A stretch of 64,000 nt of DNA from Streptomyces olivochromogenes. Its GTDB lineage: Bacteria; Actinomycetota; Actinomycetes; Streptomycetales; Streptomycetaceae. Both the position numbers and the translations under genes were made by a program. The notes beneath the pieces were generated by a model. It did not search any database. It was not told the DNA's origin and saw nothing but the letters and a program-made list of their open reading frames with translations. Shown piece by piece: positions 33,088 through 40,391 of this stretch (within the stretch, counting starts at the first letter, position 1; each line of letters begins with the position of its first letter). The stretch is taken from positions 42,017-106,016 of the forward strand of contig NZ_JADDRL010000022.1 of NCBI RefSeq assembly GCF_021538895.1. The letters run 5' to 3'.

Positions 33088-34947
33088 ATGAGCGCGGTGA
33101 GCGCCGCCAAGCCGACGTACCCCGGCGTCTACGTCGAAGAGCTTCCCAGCAGCACCCGCACCATCTCGACCCTGACCACTTCGGTGACCGCCTTCGTGGG
33201 ACACACCCGCCGCGGTCCGCTGAACGAGCCGGTACGCGTCACCAGCTTCGCGGAGTTCGAACGCCGCTTCGGCGGCCTGAGCGCACGCAGCGCCGTCGGC
33301 TACGCGGTCCACCAGTTCTTCGGCAACGGCGGCACGGTCGCCGTCATCGTCCGGGTCACCAAGGCCGGCAGCGGCAAGGCCGCCTGCGTCACCCTCAAGT
33401 CCACCGAGGGCCACAGCGACAGCCCGGTCCTGGAGGTGCACGCCAAGGAGCCCGGCCTCTGGGGCAACGGCCTGCGCGTCGCCGTCGACCACGACACGCC
33501 CTGCCCCGACGAGACCTTCAACCTGCGCGTGTACGACGCCCGGGGCGAGGCCCGGGAGAGCTTCACCGGCCTGTCCATGGACCCCTCGAACGGCCGCTAC
33601 GCGCAGACCGTCGTCAACGCGGGCTCCCGGCTGATCCGCGTCGAGGTGGTCGGCGAGGGCCGCCCCGACCCGTCCGGCACCGTCTCCAAGCCCTTCGGCC
33701 ACGACCTGCCCGACCTGGCCGTCGACCTCACCGTCAAGATCGGTGACGTGGAGCGGGAGTTCACGCTCTACGACCCCGACTGCGACGGCGAGGCCCCGTG
33801 CTCCGTGGCCGAGCTGGCGCTGCTGCTCGAACGCAAGCTGCGCGCCCTGCCCGACGCGCCCGGCAAGCACGCCTTCGCCGGCGCCGAGGTCACCGCCTTC
33901 GGCCGCCGCGTCCAGGTCGTCGCGGGCTCCACCGACCCCGAGGACGTCGTCCGCTTCCTCGGCGAGTGCGCCAACGACCTCGGCCTGGAGGCCTCCGTCA
34001 ACCCGCCGGTCTTCCCGCTGGCGGGCGGCGAGGACGGCGAGGCACCCGGTCCCGGCGACCTCATCGGCTCCGAGGCCGACAAGACCGGTGTCCAGGCGCT
34101 GCGTTCGGTGGCCGACGTCAACCTCCTGGTGTTGCCCGAGCTCGCGGCGTACGAGAAGACCGAGGACGCGATCACGGTCGTGTCCGCCGCCCAGCGGCTC
34201 TGCCAGGAACGGCGGATCTTCCTCCTCGTCGACGCGCCCGGCACCTGGGTCAGCGTCGACACGGCACGGGCCGGGATCGCCGCCTTCGACGCCGTACGCG
34301 GCAACCACGCGGGCCTGTACTTCCCGCACCTGCAGCTCACCGACCCGCTCACCGGACGGCTGCGCTCCTTCCCGCCCTCCGGCGCCGTCGCGGGCGTCAT
34401 CGCGCGCACCGACTCCGAGCGCGGCGTGTGGAAGGCACCGGCCGGCACCGAGGCGCGCCTCGCGGGCGTGCACTCGCTCACGGTAAACCTGACCGACCGC
34501 GAGACCGGCCTGCTCAACCCCCTCGGCGTCAACTGCCTGCGCGGCTTCCCGCTGACCGGCCCGGTGGTGTGGGGCGCCCGCACCCTGGAGGGCACCGACG
34601 CCCTCGACAGCGAGTGGAAGTACGTGCCAGTGCGGCGCCTCGCCCTGCACGTGGAGGAGAGCCTGCAACGCGGCCTGCAGTGGGTCGTGTTCGAGCCCAA
34701 CGACGAGAACCTGTGGCAGCAGATCCGCCTCAGCGCCTCCTCGTACCTGCACACGCTCTTCCGCCAGGGCGCCTTCAAGGGCGGCACTCCGCGCGAGGCC
34801 TACTTCGTCAAGTGCGACAGCGACACCACGACCGACGAGGACGTCGCGAACGGGATCGTCAACGTGCTCGTCGGCATCGCACCGGTCCGCCCGGCGGAGT
34901 TCGTGATCGTCAAAATCCAGCAGACGTCCGGGCAGTTCGAGCTGTAG
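33088..34947 (+). CDS. Contractile sheath protein
   Basis: A 619-residue phage-tail sheath protein. The N-terminus PTYPGVYVEELPSSTRTIST, the TSVTAFVGHTRRGPLNEPVR motif, LVLPELAAYEKTEDAITVVS and the C-terminal VRPAEFVIVKIQQTSGQFEL are classic. It polymerises around the tube and contracts to drive it out. It is larger than Pvc/Afp sheaths of 350-450 residues because of an inserted domain at roughly residues 110-330, likely exposed on the particle surface. It is the only sheath gene in the locus. ATG 33088 follows AGGAGGGGG. First gene of the operon, 34 nt before the tube gene. Confidence 0.97.
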   Translation: MSAVSAAKPTYPGVYVEELPSSTRTISTLTTSVTAFVGHTRRGPLNEPVRVTSFAEFERRFGGLSARSAVGYAVHQFFGNGGTVAVIVRVTKAGSGKAACVTLKSTEGHSDSPVLEVHAKEPGLWGNGLRVAVDHDTPCPDETFNLRVYDARGEARESFTGLSMDPSNGRYAQTVVNAGSRLIRVEVVGEGRPDPSGTVSKPFGHDLPDLAVDLTVKIGDVEREFTLYDPDCDGEAPCSVAELALLLERKLRALPDAPGKHAFAGAEVTAFGRRVQVVAGSTDPEDVVRFLGECANDLGLEASVNPPVFPLAGGEDGEAPGPGDLIGSEADKTGVQALRSVADVNLLVLPELAAYEKTEDAITVVSAAQRLCQERRIFLLVDAPGTWVSVDTARAGIAAFDAVRGNHAGLYFPHLQLTDPLTGRLRSFPPSGAVAGVIARTDSERGVWKAPAGTEARLAGVHSLTVNLTDRETGLLNPLGVNCLRGFPLTGPVVWGARTLEGTDALDSEWKYVPVRRLALHVEESLQRGLQWVVFEPNDENLWQQIRLSASSYLHTLFRQGAFKGGTPREAYFVKCDSDTTTDEDVANGIVNVLVGIAPVRPAEFVIVKIQQTSGQFEL

Positions 34948-34981
34948 GCCCGCGGGAATCTTGGAGAGCTGAAGGAATCCG

Positions 34982-35506
34982 ATGGCAGAGTTCACCGTCA
35001 ACGCCCATCGTTTCGACCCCTACAAGAACTTCAAGTTCCTGGTCCTGTGGGACGGTCGTACGGTCGCCGGCATCAGCAAGATCAGTCCGCTGAAGCGCAC
35101 CACCGAGGTCGTCAAGCACCGCCACGGCGGCGACCCGTCCTCCCCGCGCAAGTCACCGGGACGTTCCGAGTTCGAGGGCATCACCCTGGAGCGCGGGGTC
35201 ACCCACGACCCCGAGTTCGACCGCTGGGCCAACAAGGTCTGGCAGGTCGGCGCCGGGCTCGGCTCCGAGGTGTCCCTCGCCGACTTCCGCAAGGACATCG
35301 TGATCCAGGTCCTCAACGAGGCCGGCCAGGTCGCCGTCTCGCACAAGCTCTACCGGACCTGGCCGAGCGAGTACCAGGTGCTCGGCGAACTCGACGCCAA
35401 CGCCAACGCGGTGGCCATCCAGTCGCTGAAGCTGGAGTGCGAGGGCTGGGAGCGGGACTACGAGGTCCCCGAGCCCGAGGAGCCCTCCTTCCTCAACCCG
35501 GCGTGA
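34982..35506 (+). CDS. Inner tube protein (gp19/Hcp-like)
   Basis: A 174-residue tube subunit (phage T4 gp19 family). Recognisable parts are DPYKNFKFLVLWDGRTVAGI, FEGITLERGVTHDPEFDRWA, DIVIQVLNEAG and YRTWPSEYQVLGELDANANA. It stacks as hexameric rings inside the sheath and forms the expelled needle. One tube gene only, unlike the two or three paralogues of Afp/PVC. It directly follows the sheath gene. ATG 34982 is preceded by GGAGAGCTGAAGG. Confidence 0.97.
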   Translation: MAEFTVNAHRFDPYKNFKFLVLWDGRTVAGISKISPLKRTTEVVKHRHGGDPSSPRKSPGRSEFEGITLERGVTHDPEFDRWANKVWQVGAGLGSEVSLADFRKDIVIQVLNEAGQVAVSHKLYRTWPSEYQVLGELDANANAVAIQSLKLECEGWERDYEVPEPEEPSFLNPA

Positions 35507-35538
35507 AAGGGCGGTAGTCGAGGAAATCGGGGGAAGAC

Positions 35539-36267
35539 ATGGCGATCACCGGGGCGGCCGGACTGCTGGCCACCTGGGAGGCGGGACTCGCCGAGGCGCC
35601 CGCCGGACGCGCCGTGCTGCTGCACGGCACGGCGCGTCCGGACCTCGACCCCGCCGCACTGCCGACGGTGCCGGTGGGCGAGCGTGAGTCCGACCTGTTC
35701 GCACTGCGCCGGGCGCTGTTCGGCGAGCGCATGCAGGTGCGGATGGAGTGCCACGCATGCGGTGCGGACATGGAGTTCGACCTGGACGCCGGGGAGTTCG
35801 CCAAGTCGCTCGGCGCGGCGGGGGAGTCGGTCGTCCGGCTGTCGGAGGACGGCTGGGACCTCGCGTTCCGGCTCCCCGCCCCCGCCGACCTGACGGCGGC
35901 GGCCCGGGCGGCCGACCCGCGCGCCGCGCTGCTCGCGCGCTGCCTGGTCTCGGCCGTCCGCGAGGGGACGGCCGTGACCGCCGACGCCCTCCCGGCGCCG
36001 GTGCAGCGGCGGATCGCCGACGCCGTCGAGGCGGCCGACCCGGGCGCCGACGTGACGCTCAACGTCGGCTGCCCCGAGTGCGGCACGGCCACCCGCGCCG
36101 AATTCGACATCGCCTCCTACCTGTGGACCGAACTGGACGCCTGGGCACGCGACGTGCTCCTCGACGTCCACCTGCTCGCCACCGCCTACGGCTGGAGCGA
36201 GCCGGAGATCCTGGCGCTCAGCCCGCTGCGGCGCCGCTACTACCTGGAGCTGTGTGCGGATGTCTGA
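35539..36267 (+). CDS. T4-type baseplate-like protein with zinc-ribbon cysteines
   Basis: A 242-residue protein found between tube and cap genes in actinobacterial injection systems; it resembles the T4 baseplate hub-like family (PF12322-type). Two CxxC pairs (CHAC at about 72-75 and CPEC at about 178-181) could form a zinc ribbon. The C-terminal helical part (VDRTELDAW-like region, LLATAYGWSEPEILALSPLR) is conserved-looking. It probably acts in assembly of the tube/baseplate junction. ATG 35539 follows GGGGGAAG. It overlaps the next gene by 8 nt. Confidence 0.8.
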   Translation: MAITGAAGLLATWEAGLAEAPAGRAVLLHGTARPDLDPAALPTVPVGERESDLFALRRALFGERMQVRMECHACGADMEFDLDAGEFAKSLGAAGESVVRLSEDGWDLAFRLPAPADLTAAARAADPRAALLARCLVSAVREGTAVTADALPAPVQRRIADAVEAADPGADVTLNVGCPECGTATRAEFDIASYLWTELDAWARDVLLDVHLLATAYGWSEPEILALSPLRRRYYLELCADV

Positions 36268-37000
36268 CTCCTCCTCGGGGGCGCCGTCGGCGGAGCCCGA
36301 CTTCCTCGACCGGCTGATCGCCCGGCACACCGCCCCTCGTCCGGACGCGGTCCGGGTACGCCCTCGGCTGCCCGGCCCGTTCGAACGAGTGGAGGCGGTA
36401 CGGTCCCGGACCCCCGACCCCGACGCCACCGACCCGGCGGCCCGGCCGTCCGCCCTTCCGACCGCCGTACCGGACCGGGACGCGCCGCGCCCGGCCGCCG
36501 CCGAGGTCCGGCGGCACACGGAACGGGAGCGGACCGTCGTACACACCGAGCGCGCCGTGGGCGAGCCCCAGGCGCGCCCCGCTTCGCCCGTCACGCCGGC
36601 CGCGCCGCTGCTGCGTCCTGTCGCGCCCTTGGCGCCGGGACCGCTGTCGGCGCCCCGGACCGGGCCGCGCACGTCCGGGCGAGGTCGCCCGGAACCGGGC
36701 GTGGACCGGGCCGCGGCACCCGTGCCCTTCCCCCCCGGCACGGGCGCCGCTCCCCCCACCGTCGTGTCCGCGGCACCGCGCCCCACCGCCGCGGACACGA
36801 CGGCGGCCCGCGACGCCGTACGGCTGGCCGCCGCCCGACGGCCGACGCGGACACCCGAACAGGTGGTGCAGGTGCAGATCGGGCGACTGGAAGTGAGGGC
36901 AGGCCGACCGGACACCGGGACCGGGCAGCCGGCGCGGCGCCCCGAGCGGCCGGGGGCGGCCGTGAGCCTGGCGGACTACTTGTCCCGGGGGCGCGAGTGA
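36260..37000 (+). CDS. Disordered Pro/Arg-rich CIS-locus protein
   Basis: A 246-residue protein that is Pro/Ala/Arg-rich and apparently unfolded, apart from a short N-terminal helix (EPDFLDRLIARHTAPRPDAV) and a conserved-looking C-terminal stretch EQVVQVQIGRLEVRA followed by VSLADYLSRG. Such a terminal short linear motif suggests docking to another particle component, with the disordered part as a spacer. ATG 36260 or GTG 36254 are possible starts; both overlap the preceding stop. No enzymatic motif. Confidence 0.75.
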   Translation: MSDSSSGAPSAEPDFLDRLIARHTAPRPDAVRVRPRLPGPFERVEAVRSRTPDPDATDPAARPSALPTAVPDRDAPRPAAAEVRRHTERERTVVHTERAVGEPQARPASPVTPAAPLLRPVAPLAPGPLSAPRTGPRTSGRGRPEPGVDRAAAPVPFPPGTGAAPPTVVSAAPRPTAADTTAARDAVRLAAARRPTRTPEQVVQVQIGRLEVRAGRPDTGTGQPARRPERPGAAVSLADYLSRGRE

Positions 37001-37061
37001 GCCGCACCGGCAGTGACAGCGGCAGGACCGGCAACACGAGAGGAACCGAGGAACTGACGTC

Positions 37062-38030
37062 ATGAGCAACGCACTCGCCATCGCCCATGTCAGCCAGGCC
37101 CTCGCCCTGCTGATCGAGTCCCACCTGCGGCCGGAGATCGACATGGGCGTCAAGGTGGAGCCGCGCAAGCCGCCGGCCGAGCCGCCGACGGACCCCACCA
37201 TCTCCGTCTTCCTGTACCAGGTCACGCCCAACACCTCGCAGCGCAACAACGACCTGCCGACACGCGCGTCCGACGGCACGCTGGTACGCCGGGCCAGTGC
37301 CGCGCTCGACCTGCAGTACGTGATCAGCGCGTACGGCGACGAGACCGAGCTGGTCGGGCAGCGGCTCATCGGCTCCGTGGTGCGCACCCTGCACGAGACG
37401 CCGATCCTGCCCCAGGACGTCATCGAACTCGCCGGTGAGCGGCCCTACTTGGCGGGGAGCAATCTCGCGGAGGCGGCGCAGCGGGTGCGGTTCACGCCGA
37501 TGGTGATGGACGTCGACGAGACGTCGAAGCTGTGGGGGATGCTCTACCAGACCCCGTACGCGCTGTCGGTGGTCTACCAGGCCTCCCTCGTCTTCATCGA
37601 CGGCCGCGAGACGCCCGTCCCGGCGAAGCGGGTGGAGCGGTCCGAGGTCCGGGTGCTGCCGTTCGGTGCGCCCGGCGCGCCGGTGCCTCCGGGGCCGGCG
37701 CCGCGTGCCGACGAGCCGTCGGGCGGGGCGGACGACGCGGACGGGCCGGAGGCCGGGACCGGTGACGCCGGGAGGCCCGACGCCGGGACGACCGACGCCG
37801 GGGAGTCCGCTGTCGGGAAGGCCGCGAAGGCGCCCGCGAAGGCCGTGGCCAGGACCGCGGCGAAGACGCCGGCACGTCCGCGCAAGGTGGCGGTGCCGCC
37901 GGTCAAGGCCGTCACGAAGGCGGCGAAGACCGCGAAGACGGCGCGCACGACCAAGAGCGCGCCCCCCGCCGAGCCCACGGACCCGGGCTCCGGAACGGGC
38001 GCGGGCGGCGACGAGGGCACGGAGAACTGA
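37062..38030 (+). CDS. Cap/tail-terminator protein (Pvc16/DUF4255) with H1-like tail
   Basis: A 322-residue protein. Residues 1-190 match the Pvc16 N-terminal/DUF4255 family: ALAIAHVSQALALLIESHL, TDPTISVFLYQVTPNTSQRN, LQYVISAYGDETELVGQRLI and YALSVVYQASLVFIDG. It caps the distal end of tube and sheath. Residues about 200-322 form an Ala/Lys/Pro/Thr-rich tail (KAAKAPAKAVARTAAKTPAR) similar in composition to histone H1 or HBHA tails, unusual for a cap protein. ATG 37062 lies 61 nt after the previous stop. Confidence 0.92.
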   Translation: MSNALAIAHVSQALALLIESHLRPEIDMGVKVEPRKPPAEPPTDPTISVFLYQVTPNTSQRNNDLPTRASDGTLVRRASAALDLQYVISAYGDETELVGQRLIGSVVRTLHETPILPQDVIELAGERPYLAGSNLAEAAQRVRFTPMVMDVDETSKLWGMLYQTPYALSVVYQASLVFIDGRETPVPAKRVERSEVRVLPFGAPGAPVPPGPAPRADEPSGGADDADGPEAGTGDAGRPDAGTTDAGESAVGKAAKAPAKAVARTAAKTPARPRKVAVPPVKAVTKAAKTAKTARTTKSAPPAEPTDPGSGTGAGGDEGTEN

Positions 38031-38064
38031 GGCGACGTTGGGGTCGACGGGGGCAGGTGAGCAC

Positions 38065-40116
38065 ATGGGGACACACGAGTCGAGCACCGCGGACGCGGGC
38101 GACGGCAGCGCGGCGCTGACCGCCGAGATCCGCCGCGTCCTGGCATGCGTCGACACCCACGCGGAACGCGCCACCACCGCGTCGGACGCGGGTGCCGACG
38201 CCAGGGCGGGTGCCGGTTCCGAGGGGGATGTTCAGGACGCCGGTGCCGGTGCTCGTGCCCGCCGTCGTGCCGCTGCTGCGGGCGGGAACACCGTTGTGCC
38301 CGCCGCCCCGACCCCCGCCCTCCTCGACGCCCTCGTCGCCTGCTTCGGGCTCACCCCCTTCGAGCGTGACCTCGTACTGCTCACCGCCGCCTACGAGTTG
38401 GAGCCCACGGCCGGCGCCCGGTGTGCCGCGGCCGCCGGTGATCCGGGGCGGGCGCACCCCACCTTCTCGCTCGCCCTGGCCGCGCTGGACGGTCCGCACT
38501 GGAGCGCGCTCACGCCCGTGGCGCCGCTCAGGCGCTGGCGGATCGTCGAGCTGGAGGACGAGACACGGCTGACCACCTCCCGGCTCCGGCTCGACGAGCG
38601 GATCCTGCACTTCCTGCTGGGCTCGCCCCACCTGGACGCCCGGCTGCACGGCCAGGCGCGCCGCGCCCCGGTGCCGGACGCGCTGCCACCGTCGTACGAC
38701 CTCGCCGCGAGCCGGCTCGCCGAGGGCTGGACAGAGGGCGGCCACCAGCCCGGCGCACCGCTGCTCGTCGAGGTGACCGGCGGTGACCTGCGCAGCCGCG
38801 CCGATCTCGCCGCCGCGGCCGCCGCCCGGTCGGGGCTCGGGCTGTACGCGATGAACGCCGAGGACATCCCGACCGATCCCGTCGAGCGCGATCGGCTGGC
38901 CCGGCTATGGCAGCGGGAGGCGATCCTGCTGCCCGCCGCGCTCCTCGTGGAGGTGGGCGAGCTGGACCGTGATCAGCGGGCGGCGGTCGAGGCGTTCCTG
39001 GCCGGTGCCGCCGTACCGGTCGTCGTGTCGAGCGAGGACCCGCTGCGCACCGAGCGCCCGCGCGGCGTCCGGGTGGCCGTGCCCCGGCTCGACGACGAGG
39101 AGCAACTCGCCCTGTGGACTGGTGCTTTCGCGGAGGTCGCCGACCTGGAGGAGAGTGAACTTCGGTCATTGGTCGCGCAGTTCCAGTTGCCGCCGCACGT
39201 CGTGGGGTCCGTGGCGGCCACCGTGGGCCGCCGGCTGCCGTACGAGGACGAACTCGACGCCGCGGGGCTCGCCTGGCGGACCGGTCTCGACGAGGCCCGG
39301 ATCGGCATGGACGAGCCGGGCCGCCGGATCGAGCCGCAGGCCGGCTGGGGCGACCTGGTGCTGCACGAGCGGCAGACGGCCGTACTGCGGGAGATCGTCG
39401 CGCACGTGCGGCAACGTGCCACCGTCCACCAGGAATGGGGCTTCGCCGCGACCCTGCGCCGCGGCCTCGGCGTCACCGCCCTGTTCGCGGGCGGTTCCGG
39501 CACCGGCAAGACACTGGCCGCCGAGGTCATGGCCAAGGAGCTGGGCCTCGACCTGTTCGTGGTCGACCTCTCCCAGGTCGTCAGCAAGTACATCGGCGAG
39601 ACCGAGAAGAACCTCCGCCGGGTCTTCGACGCCGCCGAACGCGGCGGCGCGCTGCTCCTGTTCGACGAGGCGGACGCCCTCTTCGGCAAGCGCAGCGAGG
39701 TCAAGGACAGCCACGACCGGTACGCCAACCTCGAAGTCAGCTATCTGCTCATGCGGATGGAGGCCTACCGGGGCCTGGCCATCCTCACCACCAACATGAA
39801 GCAGGCCCTGGACACCGCCTTCCTGCGGCGCATCCGCTTCGTCGTCGACTTCCCCTTCCCGGCCGAGCACGAACGCGCCGAGATCTGGCGACGCGTGCTG
39901 CCGCCGCAGGCCCCCGTCAAGGACATCGACTGCGACCTGCTCGCCCGGCTCGCCGTGGCGGGCGGCTCGATCCGCAACATCGCCCTGTCCGGGGCGTTCC
40001 TGGCCGCGGAGGAGGGTGACCGGCTGCAGATGCGGCACATGCTCGCGGCCGCCCGCACCGAGTACCTCAAGCTGGAGCGCTCGTTGACGCCCTCGGAGGT
40101 CCGCGGATGGGTGTGA
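38065..40116 (+). CDS. CIS-associated AAA+ ATPase (Pvc15-like)
   Basis: A 683-residue ATPase. The N-terminal half is helical and family-specific. The C-terminal AAA+ module has Walker A GGSGTGKT (about 476-483), pore-region YIGETEKNLRRVF, Walker B LLLFDEAD (about 531-538), sensor-1 LTTN and arginine finger AFLRRIRFVVDFPFP. Homologues assist particle assembly or disassembly or cargo loading; which applies here is unknown. ATG 38065 follows AGGTGA. The stop overlaps the start of the next gene (40107). Confidence 0.95.
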   Translation: MGTHESSTADAGDGSAALTAEIRRVLACVDTHAERATTASDAGADARAGAGSEGDVQDAGAGARARRRAAAAGGNTVVPAAPTPALLDALVACFGLTPFERDLVLLTAAYELEPTAGARCAAAAGDPGRAHPTFSLALAALDGPHWSALTPVAPLRRWRIVELEDETRLTTSRLRLDERILHFLLGSPHLDARLHGQARRAPVPDALPPSYDLAASRLAEGWTEGGHQPGAPLLVEVTGGDLRSRADLAAAAAARSGLGLYAMNAEDIPTDPVERDRLARLWQREAILLPAALLVEVGELDRDQRAAVEAFLAGAAVPVVVSSEDPLRTERPRGVRVAVPRLDDEEQLALWTGAFAEVADLEESELRSLVAQFQLPPHVVGSVAATVGRRLPYEDELDAAGLAWRTGLDEARIGMDEPGRRIEPQAGWGDLVLHERQTAVLREIVAHVRQRATVHQEWGFAATLRRGLGVTALFAGGSGTGKTLAAEVMAKELGLDLFVVDLSQVVSKYIGETEKNLRRVFDAAERGGALLLFDEADALFGKRSEVKDSHDRYANLEVSYLLMRMEAYRGLAILTTNMKQALDTAFLRRIRFVVDFPFPAEHERAEIWRRVLPPQAPVKDIDCDLLARLAVAGGSIRNIALSGAFLAAEEGDRLQMRHMLAAARTEYLKLERSLTPSEVRGWV

Positions 40117-40391
40117 GCAGGCGGCCGGCCGCCGTCCGCGTGGAGATCGGCGAAATCGTCCTGGACGGCTTCGGGGTGGACCCGGTCCGGGTCTCGGTGG
40201 CGTTCGAGAACGAGTTGTCCCGGCTGGTCCGGGAGCAGGGCGTCCCCCTGGCGGCGAACGGCACCGTGACGGTCGACGCGCTGGCCGGGCTTCCCCCGCT
40301 GCCCGCCGGGCTGTCCGCGAGACGGCTCGGCCAGGAGCTGGCGCGCGCGGTGCACCAGGGACTCAGCGGCCAAGGGGAGGTGACCCCGTGA
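40107..40391 (+). CDS. Small conserved CIS-locus protein
   Basis: A 94-residue protein with a compact alpha/beta pattern (VRVEIGEIVLDGFGVDPVRV, then SAFENELSRLVREQG-like helices). It overlaps the ATPase gene by 10 nt and the giant DUF4157 gene by 4 nt (GTGA), so all three are translationally coupled. It may be a chaperone or adaptor for the following cargo protein (inference from position). No named domain recognised. Confidence 0.8.
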   Translation: MGVSRRPAAVRVEIGEIVLDGFGVDPVRVSVAFENELSRLVREQGVPLAANGTVTVDALAGLPPLPAGLSARRLGQELARAVHQGLSGQGEVTP

